Below are positions 31,468 to 43,699 of a DNA stretch of 64,000 nucleotides, piece by piece (the stretch's first letter is position 1; every line of letters starts with the position of its first letter). This stretch comes from Cryptomeria japonica (Eukaryota > Streptophyta > Pinopsida > Cupressales > Cupressaceae), in contig NC_081414.1 in NCBI RefSeq assembly GCF_030272615.1, positions 820,811,896-820,875,895 on the forward strand, in the 5' to 3' direction. The position numbers were made by a program, and so were the translations under genes. Under the pieces are notes generated by a model. That model ran no database searches. It saw only the letters and a program-made list of their open reading frames with translations, and had not been told where the DNA came from.

Positions 31468-34400
31468 ATGGCATCCTCTTCTATATTTGAATTCATAGCA
31501 AAACCTACTGTAGTTGAGGTAATCAAATGCCCTAGGCCCGTATTTCAGATAGTTCCTGAGATAGCTAAAAAGGATGATAATATTGGTGCATTTTCCCAAA
31601 TTCCCAAAGGAGTTGTTTTTGCAGAAGACCCTAGAATGTATATCCATTTCCCTATAGAAGAATTAGGTGATGAGGAAGTCAAGAACATGTACAAAACTGT
31701 CATATGTGATGACTCTGGAAATGTAAAACCTGAACACAAAATTGTTGAAACCCTAGGATTCACTAAAATTCTTTGTATTCTAGAATTCCCCAAGGAAGTG
31801 ATAAGGATGGTATTGAGCAGGGTTCATGCTGAATTCTTTTGGCTAGATTCAATTCATAAAATTACCAAGGAAGCTGTGAAAGCTGTAACAGGGTTACCTT
31901 CCACCGGTAACAGACCAGACAAGACAAAGAAGGTCTCAAATGACCTAGTAATGAACCTAACAGGTGAAACATCCGACAAAAGGTCCTTGAGGGTTAATGA
32001 TGTAGCTGACATAAATATGAGATTCATTAGCATGATTCTAGGTTACAAAGTAACACATGCAAATAGACTTAACTCAATCTCCAGTTTATGCATAAAAAGT
32101 GCACATGATATGGTAAATGAGAATGTGAAAATTGATGTATGTGAATGGTTAAAGGATGAATTGATTGACAATTTAGGCAAGATCAAGAAGGATAAGAAAG
32201 GAACATTTAGATTTGGCAACTTACTTGTATGCTTAATGCTACACATAACCAAATAGGTGCCCGGTATAGGTATCAAGAACCTTGGATTTGACATATCGGT
32301 AGGCAAACAGTTATCAGACTTGTTCAACAACATGGGTGAAAGCAAACAAAAGAATATTGATGAATATTTTCAAGCACTAAAGGCCAGAATGAAAAAAAGA
32401 GTCAGACTATCACAGGAAATTGTTAACAAATACAAAGATGATATATGTTTTGTGATTAAAAAGGATGAGATCTGGATGGAAACAGTTATCCCAAGAACAA
32501 TTTGGGTTACTGAAATGGGTTATGAGACAGATGATCACATCATTGAAACATATGCTAAAGCCCTTCTGGAAGCACCAAATGAACCTAAGGAAGAGGTATT
32601 TGGTAGTGCTGAGACCATTGAAAGCCAAATTCAATCTAAGAAGAGAGTAAAGAAAGTTGAAGCAACTGTGGGAAGATGTTCAAGGCAGGCCAAGGCTATT
32701 AAAGGAGATGTACTGAAACAAACCGGTATCACTGAAGATGAGTTACAGGCACAACAACCAGAAACTCACCTTTCAACGGTAGCAACTTCTTCAGAAAGTG
32801 ACATGCCAGCTGAATTTAAAAGAGTTGTGAGGAAAAGACAACCTTCACCGGTATCCACACCTTCACCTAGAAGAACCAGAAAAAAAAAACAGGCAGTGAG
32901 GTCCCTGGTCAAGAAGAAAACGTTGACACCAAAGAAAAGGACTCAACAAAATATTTCTCCGATTGACAAATTGCTAGATGAAATCACAAAAGAAGGGCAG
33001 TTGAAAAACATCAACAAACTATATGACTCACTATCAGTTGATGATAAAGAAAAGGTTGAAAATAGTGTTATTTTACACTTGGATATCTATAAGAAGTTCT
33101 TGATGCAAATTTTAGATGAAGTACCAGATGAACTATTCAAGAGACTGGAAGCAAGAAGACAATCTGTTATAGAGCTTGACAAGAAAATAAAAATTGAAAA
33201 ATTACTTGCTATCTACCTAGTTAACTCTCTGAAAGAAAAATATGATCTAATTACAAAGGCTAATCGGTCAGTATTCTCTAGTGCACACCGACATATTGCA
33301 CTAATGGTCGGAAGAGTAAATGAGGTTGCAGAAGAAACTGAACAATGCATGGGATATATTCCTTGTTGAGAAGGAAAAATAGGAAGAATATAGGAACCCT
33401 AAACCAATAAAAGTATATCAGAAAGACAAGGATAAAGGTAAAGGCAAGGTTGGTGGACCTTCGAGCATCAAAATAAAAGATAATTTATCCCCACCACCTC
33501 TAGTTACTCCACTGGTAACAACAACTAAAGATCAACCGGCAGATGAGAGTATGGATATAGAGGATACAAATCCTAATCCTGAGGTCTTATACACAGTTGA
33601 TGTTGATACTCAAAAGGTCAACATTATGATAGACAAGGACACATCCGGTAACACAGATATGGCTAGTGAGCCACCGGTAGCTGACAACATTGATAACACT
33701 GAAGGTAAACCGATAGATGGGAAAATAGAGACTGCAACTGATCAACAAATAGAGAGACAAGTAGAGCAACAAGCTCCAGAACAACAACAGGTTCATGTGG
33801 AAACAGTGCCACTGACAACAGGAGAACAACAAAAACCTTTGCTTAAGGAAATTGAAACACAGACTAACCTACTAGAGGTCACTGTAAGCAAGGATATTTC
33901 TCCCACTAGTGGAATTCAGAATGTTAGCTCTTCAACTGAAGGATTTAAATCAACAAATGTAATTGAAGTTCTTTTAGATTCTCTAAAGAAAATTACAGAT
34001 TGTAGTTCACAGGCATATAAAGCTATAGATGACACAATACCAGTTTTGAAGATGATAGCTCCAAAATGCAATGTAGATAATAAGGATTCTTTGAGTCAAC
34101 TTGACACGTTGTCTAAGTATATTACTGACAACACAGTGACAGTTGAACAAATTAAGGAGGAAGCATTCAAAGAGAGCTTAGAAAAGGAAAAACAAAAATT
34201 CTTTGAGGAAGAAATAAAGAAGTGTACAAGGCAGTTTGACACACTTCAACCAGAACTGTGCATTACACTCAAGGAGTTCAAAACTTTGTACAAAGACACT
34301 TGTAAGACAAAATTTTTAACAGTTGACATAGACAAGAAAATGAGCAAGATACAGGAGGAAATTAATAAACTTGCTGACAATTTTGTTAATTCACCTGATA

Positions 34401-34723
34401 TATTATCAGTTTTTGAGCAAAAGTTAACTAGTTTTGAGGAATAATTACTGAAGCTAGAGAGAGAAAAGGAGAGAATAATAAACAAGGCTAAGAATTTGAG
34501 ATTAAGACTAAGTCCAAGACTTGACTATCTAGCATCCCCGAGGAAGGAAATATCTGAAGCACTAGTACAAGGATAGAAAACACCGGTAGAGCATATGCAA
34601 CACCTCACTGGTATAGTTCAAAGAACAGAGGCAGCAATAAAAGATAGTAAGAAGTTTTTGGAAAGCATAAATTTGGTTTTGGCGGATCTTTTTCAAATTG
34701 TAACCACCCAGTTACAAGGTTGA
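31468..34723 (+). pseudogene. Large unknown protein of element C (about 1,085 codons, decayed)
   Basis: The likely start is MASSSIFEFIAKPTVVEV. The frame is open to a TAG at 32254, resumes with VPGIGIKNLGFDISVGKQ, and runs to 33369. The next frame takes over with LVEKEK, a TAG at 33380 and EEYRNPKPIKVYQKDK, showing one frameshift near 33340-33365. It continues to a TAA at 34442 and on to a TGA at 34721, with a TAG at 34574. The first 300 residues look globular (WLDSIHKITKEAVKAVTGLP, DINMRFISMILGYKVT, FGNLLVCLMLHI). The middle is Lys/Arg/Ser/Pro-rich and could hold a nuclear localisation signal (RRTRKKKQAVR). The rest is acidic, Gln-rich and helical. I recognise no catalytic motif or named domain. 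It occupies the place where pol would be. Confidence 0.7.
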
Positions 34724-34902
34724 GATAGAAAACTACAACTCTATTGACACTTTGACAACCTTTGTCATTGATGCCAAAGGGGGAGTAGTAGTATGAGAAA
34801 ATAATCAACAAAAGACTTATCTGCTTAGGGGGAACTCACATATTTTTGGTACACAATTTTTGGATACACTTTTGGAATTTTCTCATGAGTGTTGCCATCA
34901 AT
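34724..34902 (+). other. 3' untranslated part of element C with purine tracts
   Basis: This contains TTTGTCATTGATGCCAAAG followed by GGGGAG (near 34770) and a second purine run near 34829, before the terminal tract. The arrangement mirrors the 3' ends of copia A and B. Confidence 0.6.
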
Positions 34903-34917
34903 GCCAAATGGGGAGAT
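34903..34917 (+). other. Polypurine tract of element C
   Basis: GCCAAATGGGGAGAT lies directly before the 3' LTR start TGTTGG. Confidence 0.75.
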
Positions 34918-35704
34918 TGTTGGCATATGCACACTCCAATGCGACATTGTAGGTGATTGAAGGTTTTGTCATTGATGGCAACCTTACAATCCTATGACAT
35001 CGGCAAGGAAATCCACCAGCACCAGCAAAGTTAGATTCTACACTGGAACTCAAACCACCAGCACTGGCAGTGAAAGGAAGCATATCGGCACAGAAGCCGA
35101 CAAGAATTTTGTTTATTATTGTAAAATCATTGTAAGCTGACTTGGCAAGTTGTAAAATGACTCTTATATAAGAGAGATCATTGTAGAACATTTTAAGTGT
35201 CATAGAGGAATGTAATTAGGAGAAATAAGGTAGACCTATTATGCGAATTATAGGTTAAGGGTTTATGTAAGAAGTAGAGTAGAAACCGGTACTGGATCTG
35301 GCATTATAGATGCTATTTTGAAGTAGTACAAGACATTGGATTTATATAATCTATTTTGTAAGTCAGTGAGACTTCCTATTTTGTATTTGAGGAGTGAGCT
35401 CTAGGCACTTGGCCTTCCTACATGTGCAGGCCCCTCTTGTAGCAGTAATATTCTCTTATTGGCCAGTAAGCGAATATTGTGGGTCACAAATCCCACCGAG
35501 GTTTTTCCCACACCAGGTTTCCTCATTAAAATATTGTGTTATGGTGTGTTTTTAATGTGGTTGATTTTGTCTCTGTTTATTGCATTACTTTCTATTTACT
35601 GGTACACAGTATTAATATGCTCTACATGTTTTAAGTCAAGAAAATATTATAACCGGTTATATACTGATTCACCCCCCCTCTCAGTATCTATGGGAATCCT
35701 AACA
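34918..35704 (+). repeat. 3' LTR of element C
   Basis: It matches 29155-29957 apart from substitutions and a 16-base deletion near 35110. It is followed by target duplication CTAAG (35705-35709). Confidence 0.92.
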
Positions 35705-35709
35705 CTAAG

Positions 35710-37640
35710 CCCTAGGAGTCCTATATCTTATCTCAAATAATAAAGAGAATATAGGGCTGCATCTATGAAGAGAAAAAATGTGGGAAAATACTATTTCCAC
35801 CTACTTGGCCACCTAGAGTGGTTTTGAGATGTATTCAAAGCTTTTACTCCTTTTGTTGCATTTTCACTTGAAATATGGTTGAATTGGCTTTGTAAGCGCC
35901 TAGATACTTGGTACATGTTCTAATTGAGTTAAAAGAGTCTCAAGACTACCCTACAAGCATGCTACCTTATCCAGCTACTCAATTAGCTTCACAAACTTAT
36001 AGAACATATGGTTTTATTCCTTACTTTGAGTTGAAATTGTCTTGGGTTAGATATAACTAAGATAAGCCATTCCTTCAACTACTTCAAAAATCATCAAAAA
36101 GACTTCATACTACTATCTACATGTGTTTCTATCCTTAAGAAGTTTAATTCATGCAAGTGAAAAAACACCTAAGAGTTCATAGATACTCCTTTTGACTTGG
36201 TAATATTCATGGTTTTTCTTTGTCTATTTAACTTCATTCCTTGCATCTTACCCACTATCTTGTAGCATACTTTATTTTATTTTTTAGTAAATTGCATTTA
36301 GTGGACTGTTGTGCATCTTTAAAATCATTTGACAACTTCATGAAATTGTTTTCCTTCTTTATTACTTGACTATATCATTTAATATGTATGGATGGTATTA
36401 TCATTTAATTTTCAAGATGGACCTTATATGGATGGTCCTTGCACCTTTTCAAATTGAACTTTTGCAAAAGTCCAAATTTGGAGAGGAAATTCCTACTATT
36501 TGCGAATCCAACATTCATCTTTCAAATTTTAGGTCCAATTTCCATGAATAAGGATTCTCAAGACCCTAGTCCTATAAAAATGAGCCATGAGGAACATCAT
36601 GAATAAGGGAATGAACCAAATTTATGGACACATTCTCAAACCTTATAACAATTAGGCATAAATAAGGCACAAAACTAGTGTATATTTTTAAAGATACAAC
36701 TTATGATGCAATATTTAGCCCCCTCTTAGCAAGAGTATGAAATTATGCTCATGTACTCTTGGGAAAATATGGAGAAACCAAATATTCTTTCACCAAGATT
36801 TTGAAGAGTCAAGATGACTACAAGTTTGGAAAGGTTGTAGCTCCCAAGATTTATGATATTGTCAATCTACAATATTGAGATAAAGGGAAGTACACAGTGA
36901 GTAATATGAGTAACAGTGGTAACACACATGGAGCATGCAAAACACAAAGTCATATATTCTCACTAGGAACCATATCAAAAAGACAAGGCATAGATAAAGG
37001 ACTAGTAAGATCCTTATATAGTTACTAGGAGTCATGTTAGAGACACATAAAAGAATGATACCCAAGTTAGTAAAATCCTCTAATACTTAGTCATAGATCG
37101 CATTCTAACAACAAATAGAGACCTAATTGTGAAAGTTTGAGGTCCATTGGGAAAAAGGTTGTCATATTGCCATGACAAAATTTGCATTTCTTGTAGAAAC
37201 TTCTGAAAAATATGGTTGGAAAGTTAGTTTATGGTGGTTTGAGGTTGTAACCCACTTGGATGGGAATAAATAGGCCTTTGGCATGCCATCAAGAGTTTTT
37301 CTTAGTGAAATTGGGGTTTTATGTGCATTTTTTGATGTTTCGGTCTGATTCTCTTCATTTTTCTTTGTGATTTTGATGGGAAGTTGATTGGATGTGGTAG
37401 AGAAGTGAGTTAACTTCATTTTTTCTTTTTATGGCATTGAATTTCATTGTGTTTTAAATTAGATACCATAGTTTTTCCAAAAAATGTCAAAACCCTGCCT
37501 AGTGTTTACCGAGAGGAGTAGATAATGTATAGTTTGGTCTCCCATGCATATAAATTCACCCAAATGTGTGGGAAGACCTTTTTTCATGCTATGTATCATG
37601 TTATGTTGTGTGCAGGGCTCCAAATTAGAATTGAGATGTT
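35710..37640. other. Intergenic spacer, no gene seen
   Basis: This is AT-rich text without recognisable coding motifs, tandem arrays or LTR boundaries. The longest open frames are under 90 codons and look random. Confidence 0.55.
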
Positions 37641-37649
37641 TGGGCATGA

Positions 37650-38310
37650 GGACAATCTGATATCTCTATTTATCAGTCAGTAAAAGGCAGTAAGAGTGAA
37701 GAATTTGGTGGGAACACCAAGTGATTGGTATTTTGAAGTGGTTGATGATAGAGAGAGGGGTGAGGGGACCCTATGTAACCTTGGGAAGGGTTTTTTGATC
37801 AAAACCAAATGAAATAGATTAAATTTCTATGACTGTCCTAAGGGTATTGATTGTCACAATCATAGTTTTACTAGTGATATTGTTTTTGTTTTGACAGAGT
37901 TATGTTTCTAAACCCAAGTGAGGACATGTAATGGAGTCATGATATGTCTTAAGACTACATCAATACTTAACAACAACATAGTGTGTAGGCACCTAAAATA
38001 TAAAAGGACTACATATTGGAAGACAAGTGTGATGATGCCATGAAAGGTCTGATATCCCTATGTATCGGACTGAGAAAACCAGTGAAAGACAAAAAAATGC
38101 ATTGAGAAGGAAAAAGGTTGAATTGCCTAATGTTTGTTGTTGAAGTGATGTGTGGGGACCCTGCCAAGAAAAATACCTTGTTGTAGTTTCAAAGGGTGGA
38201 AAAAGAATAAACATTTTATTTACCGTCCTAATAGACCATCCATCATAACAATTATTACCAATATTGATGTGTGGGTTGCAAACAAAGTTATAGAGGAAGG
38301 ATATTTCTAT
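37650..38310. repeat. Diverged direct repeat pair (about 37650-37900 and 38040-38310)
   Basis: Both halves share the order CTGATAT(C/T)(C/T)CTAT(G/T)TATC, a GTGA(A/G)-rich segment, GGGGACCCT, a TTTCTA/TTTA(C/T) segment with GTCCTAA, and a downstream AACAAAGTTAT or GACAGAGTTAT element. The spacing is about 390 bases and identity is low. I cannot assign an origin. Confidence 0.4.
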
Positions 38311-38965
38311 TGTAATACCAAGTGAGTGTTCATAGACCTTGTGTAGGGTCCTCCAAGCCTAGAGTAAGGAGTTCTAAGCCTACATACATTGATTTGGCCT
38401 TGTGGCCATCAATGAGTGCTGACCCAATAGGAGAAGTCTTGAGACTGACAATTTTGGAAGTGTGGCATTGTTGAGAGCCAACACTTATGTGTGAACCCCG
38501 TCTTCACATATTATGATTAGTTGCAATGATACTTGACCCTATCCTCATGGTGTTGGCTCAATTCATATTAGTGTGTTTTGTTGAAGAAACATGATGTGAG
38601 AAGTTTAATGTAGAGGAAAGGGTAGAACTCAGTATTTCATATTAGGACACCAACCACATTGATTAGGCAAGTCAGATAAGGTCTCTCCAATGTTTAGGAT
38701 ATAGAATTCACATTAGACACTCATGGATTACCCCAATTAGACATTAGTCAACTTAAGATATGATACAAGGATTGCATAGCACAAAGCTATTAGATATGTT
38801 TTGAGATGAAAAAGAAGAGTTAAATGGTTTTGGTTCAATGATGATAATTTCTATTTCAAGTAATTTAATTTGGTATATTATACTGAAACGTGATTTCATA
38901 ACTAACATTTCAACTTCTATATAACTAGTTCTATAGCCTGATTTTCTTGCCTGTGAAGAAATACC
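38311..38965. other. Spacer before the CACTA transposase; terminal repeat not located
   Basis: The left end of the CACTA element should lie here or further left, as a CACTA terminus beside a 3-base duplication. I could not identify a convincing terminal inverted repeat. Confidence 0.4.
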
Positions 38966-41900
38966 ATGTTAGACAATATCAACGAACAACAAAATAAGGA
39001 GACAATTGCTAGATTGTGGTCTAACTTGAATAGAAAAGGTGATGGAAAATGTTATTGTCCCTACAAAATTTGTAAGGGGTTAAAGACTAGAAGACTTCTA
39101 ATCAAAACAACTAAGAAACATTGTAGGCTGCATGGTCACATTGAAGGTGGACATGATTATCGTCCATTGGTAAGTTTTTCATTATATCATTTTAACATTT
39201 TATGTACATAATAAATCACTTGATGATGAGATCATGATCATGGTTTATTTATGTTTATCAATTTAATATAGGTCAAGCACCCCGAAGCACATGGTATGGA
39301 TCAACACACCCTAGAGAATATGGTTTTTGAAGTGGACGAACATGGAGGTGTGAATATCAAAGCCAAAGATAATGATCCCATGGAAGATGATGATCATGAG
39401 CCACAAAACACAATTGAAGATGATGGTACAAATACATTGATCCATGATACATTTAGTATGCATGTAGCTAATCATGATGATGAAGATGACCTTGATGTTG
39501 TTCATGATGTCCCTCTACTTGAGAAGGCATCTGAGGCCCTTTACGAAGGCTCGCAGACAACTCTTCTCTCCGCTGTATTGTTGTTGGTGAAGTTGAAGGT
39601 TATGAATGGTTTATCCAACATAACAATATCACGTATGTTAAGGTATGTCATATATGTCATAATAAACTGTGAATCATGTTGTACCATTAATATTCTTTAT
39701 ATTAACAAATTATATTTTTTTGTTGTAGGTTGATAGGTGAGTTTTTGTTAGCACCGTCAAATACTCTACCTCACTCATACTGAGAATTATCTGCCATTAT
39801 GAAAGATATTGGAATGGAGTATCAAGCAATAGATGCTTTTCCCAATGATCATACTATATATCATAAACAACATGAATTTCGAACTGAATGCCCTGAATGT
39901 CATATCAGTAGATATCAAACAGATCAAATAACAAAAAGGGTTCCTCGCAAGGTTCTTCGCGATATTCCCATTATTCCACGTATGCAATGATTATTCAAGT
40001 GCACGAGATTGGCACAATTTATTGATTGCCATGCACGCAATAGAAGTCAAGATGACATTATTCGAATGCCTACAGATGGTTCAACATTTATGGACATAGA
40101 GGAAAAGTGGCCGCACTTTAAAGAAGAACCTCGTAATCTCAAGCTTTCATTGGCAACGGACGATGTCAATCCATTTGGAGAGGTGAGATTTGTTTACTCA
40201 GTATGGCCTATTTTTGTTATCAACAATAACATTCCTCCATGGATGTAGCACATAGTGTTGGCAATGATTGTTCTAGGTATTTTATCATTTAAATATAGTC
40301 ATCTACATTTAATTATAAATATTGCAGTAAAATGGTCATAATAATTATGTAATGTTTTTGTTCATTCGATTAGGTAAGTACCAAGTTAAAGATATGAATG
40401 TATATATCGAGCCTCTTATCGACAAGTTGCTAGAGTTATGGAATGGTGTCACTATGTATGATGTCTCTAGACCAATAGGACAAAGACAATTTCAATTCCA
40501 TGCGATGCTTCTATGGACATTACACGATGCCCTAGGGCTAAAACATTTTTGTGGTATGTTATAGTGTTTAAGTTGTGCATGAACATTATAATTCAAAAAA
40601 TTATCATATTTAATCCAATTATACATTATCTTGTAGGTCTTCAAACAAAGGGAAAATTTGCATGTCCTGTTTGTGGTCCAAAGATGAAATCTCGTCATTC
40701 AAAAAGTTTAGGGAAGTAGGTGTTTGATGAGTATAGGCACTTTCTCCACAAAAATCATAAGTATCGAAATACTAAAAAACATCTTTTCAATGGGAAAGAA
40801 GAGAATACATCAAATCCACAAAGAATGACACGTCACCTGTGGAAGTTGGAATATAATAGAATTAGTCATCAAGGTAATGCCATTCCATCTATTGGTCTGT
40901 CATAAAACATCTTTTCTATTTTGTTTTGTTTACTGATGATGTGATTGATTATCATGAAGGTTGTTAAGGCATAAATGACCACCTTCCTAAGGGACTAAAA
41001 AGTTATCCCCGACAATTTAGTAGGTTTCCCTACTACGAGCAGTTATAAATTGTTCATTTGTTTGATACTATGCATATTGGAAAGAATATAACATACATTA
41101 TGGAAAATATTGGATGGAAGGCGTGACAAAGAAAAAATTGTCAAAATATGTAGTGACATTGAGGATTCCAATCATGCAATGATAAATGTCATTCAATCAA
41201 ATAGCCATGGAGACCAGATTAATATAAGTGAGCTTCCTTGGTTATTAATGGACCAACAAAGCAATGCTATAAAAGAAGTCATATGAAAAATTCGATTTCC
41301 CATAGGATTTGTTGCGAACATAAACAATCTCATATCAAAGAAAAGTGAAATTGGGCTAGGGATGAAAACGCATGATTGGCATACCTTCATTAAGGTAATT
41401 CATGTTCTTGTGTTTTTACTATGTATTTAAGTACTGCGTGTACGTGTACTTTTCATTGTATTATGTTAGAAAAAAATGAAAAGATAATTTTATAATTGTT
41501 GCAATACGTTCTACCTCTATCTCTCCCAGACGACTTCAACAATAATGTCAAGAAAGTCATATATGATCTTGGAAAATACATGAGGTAAGTAGTGATATTT
41601 GTTCAGTTCGTTGTATAGATATTATTTTTGCTATTTGTTTTACTTGTTATGTAATATATTTTTTTGCGTCTTGAATATCTTGTAGGTGGTTATCATGTAA
41701 AGAAATCCATAAAGATGATATAAAATATTGGAAGAGAAAAATTCCTCATTTAATGTGTGAAATGCAAAAGTGTCTACCTCCAGCTTTTTTCAATGCACAA
41801 GAACACTACCTCATACACCAAGTTGAGGAGATTGAATTGTGTGGATCTATACACACTAGGTCAATGTGGATGGTTGAGAGGCACTTGAAATTTTTGAAGG

Positions 41901-43039
41901 CTTTGGTTCGACAAAGAGAACATCCTGAGGGCTCTGTGGTGGAGGGATATATGGTATACCAGAGTATGGTGTATATTTCTGAATATCTTCCTAAGTTTGC
42001 AGCAAAGATCCACGTGGATCGCATTTGGGATCCCAACCCCATTAACAAATTCAAAGGGGAGTACTTGACGGGGAAAGATAGATTGAGGAAAGAGAGAGGT
42101 AATTATAAGATGTTATTGTAGTTAATTAATTCTTAATCTTCAAAATAATACGGTTGTAAGACGTCTATTTATTTTTTGTACAGTTGGTCGAGAGTGGGAT
42201 GCACTACATTTGTATATTGGAAACAATCTTGATTGGATGATGGTATGGATTGAACATTTTCAAAATTTTGGGCACATGTTAATATGGGAAGGTGTGGCTT
42301 CATTGGTTAAAGAAGCTCATCGTAATGGAAATTCCAATGTTACGCAAAGGGAAATTGATTTAGCATATGGTTTAAGAGATACACAAGTATGTATAAATTT
42401 ATTAATCACCCATATGTTTATCAACTCACAATGCAATAAATTTTACATGTTTGACATATCATAGGTCAAACACCACAACGCTATGTGCTGCAATGGTCAT
42501 AAATTTCACATAAAAAAGTTGGATGACATGAAGAAAACTTGTGATTCTAGCATCACTGCAGTCTTTGAGGTGATAAATATTTCATCTAGAAATGACATAT
42601 ATCCTCAACAATATAAAAATTGTTACTATGGAATTTTGGATGATATACTTGAATGTGACTTTAATTCCTTCAAATTAGTTTTGTTCGTCATCAAATGGTA
42701 CAAGCTACGATTGAATAAAAATGATCCTGATAGAATTGTTATTGAACATGATAATGGTTTTACAATGCTAAATACAAGGTCATTTGAACCAGTTGGGGAT
42801 GAGCCCTATGTTCTTCCAAGCCAACATGAGCAAGTATTTTACTTAGAGGTTCCACATAAAACGGGTTGGTCATTTGTTGTTAGACATGGTCCAAGAGGAA
42901 GGTTGATAAAGTATAATGTGATGGAAGAAGAAGATACCGAAGAAGTAGAAGATGAAGTGGATGATGATCATGATCGATAGTTTCTCAATGAAGAAGAAGA
43001 AGAAGAAGAAGAAGAAGATGATGATGATGATGACGATGA

Positions 43040-43073
<34 letters not shown>

Positions 43074-43137
43074 GGTGATGGTGATGGTGATGATGGTGAT
43101 GGTGATGGTGATGATGGTGATGATGATAGCAAAGACA

Positions 43138-43171
<34 letters not shown>

Positions 43172-43190
43172 GGCGATGATGACCTTGATG
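38966..43190 (+). pseudogene. CACTA (En/Spm) tnp2-type transposase, multi-exon
   Basis: Exons run in order with GT-AG junctions. 38966-39169 is a transposase-associated domain (CYCPYKICKG, HGHIEGGHDYRPL). 39272-39642 is an acidic segment plus ALYEGSQTTLLSAVLLL. 39730-40275 is the Transposase_21 core start (CPECHISRY, VPRKVLRDIPIIPRMQ, RNLKLSLATDDVNPFGE). 40373-40553 has DMNVYIEPLIDKLLELW and AMLLWTLHDAL. 40637-40873 has KGKFACPVCG. 40967-41395 is the most decayed part, with HLFDTMHIGKNIT and GLGMKTHDWHTF. About 41507-41585 and 41686-42099 are DUF4218-like (LPPAFFNAQEHYLIHQVEEI, MWMVERHLKFLK, HPEGSVVEGYM). 42183-42387 and 42465-42980 are DUF4216-like (YYGILDDILECDF, EPYVLPSQHEQVFYL). The acidic tail continues past a TAG at 42978. 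The role is cutting and joining of CACTA ends. Stops near 39779, 39988, 40246 and 40699 show it is dead. Confidence 0.88.
42982..43170 (+). repeat. GAA/GAT/GGT trinucleotide microsatellite
   Basis: Runs of GAA, then GAT, then GGT and GATGGT extend the frame of the transposase C-terminal acidic tail beyond its stop. Open frames on either strand here are products of the repeat. Confidence 0.85.
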
Positions 43191-43377
43191 TTCATGGTGA
43201 TGAATGAAATGTATGAGGTATGTGATTACTATATTATCTATTTAATATTGACTTCTTGAAATATTTTTTTTTACATAATTAATTTATTATGTTTTGAATT
43301 CTAATGACATTACATAATTAATTCATGATGCACCTTTTAATATGGAGATGGAGATAGGGAGAGTGACTATTTATGTG

Positions 43378-43602
43378 ACATTTTTTAAACTGTGTTTATT
43401 TATGGAATTTGGATTGTTTATTAGCTATGCGATGGATGTTGATTTAAAATACATATGTGATGGATTACATGTTTATGATGATGCATGCGACATTTTTTGA
43501 ACTTTGTGTTTATTTATAGAATGTGGATTGTTTATTACCTATGTGATGGATGGTGATTTATGATACATATGTGATGGGTTACATGTTTATGATGACACAT
43601 AT
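43378..43602. repeat. Tandem duplication, 112-base unit
   Basis: Two adjacent copies begin at 43378 and 43490 with ACATTTTTT(A/G)AACT, and share TGGATTGTTTATTA, CATATGTGATGG and TTACATGTTTATGATGA. Similar ATGTGATG words continue to about 43690. There is no coding content. It lies between the transposase and the SET frame. Confidence 0.75.
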
Positions 43603-43699
43603 GTGATGCTAATTGTGATTCTCAATTACATATATGATGATACATCATGTGATGCTTATGATATGCATGTATTTATTGTTTATCAACTTACAAATTTAG

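Larger units (their letters stand above)
29155..35704 (+). mobile_element. Pol-less LTR retrotransposon C, full length
   Basis: LTRs at 29155-29957 and 34918-35704 both begin TGTTGGCATATGC and end CCTAACA. Both ends are flanked by CTAAG. An initiator-Met primer site and a purine tract are in place. The 4.96 kb interior encodes a coiled-coil plus four-zinc-knuckle protein and a second unknown protein, but no protease, RT, RNase H or integrase motif appears in any frame. It would have to be mobilised by enzymes of another copia element. The LTRs differ by a 16-base indel and about twenty substitutions by eye, so the insertion is not very recent. Confidence 0.9.

Noticed and set aside
32300-33369. 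Envelope-like gene in element C
   Set aside because: No signal peptide, transmembrane segment or glycoprotein-like features; the text is soluble, basic and helical.
42968-43195. Poly-Ser minus-strand and poly-Met plus-strand frames over the trinucleotide repeat
   Set aside because: They are pure microsatellite translations.
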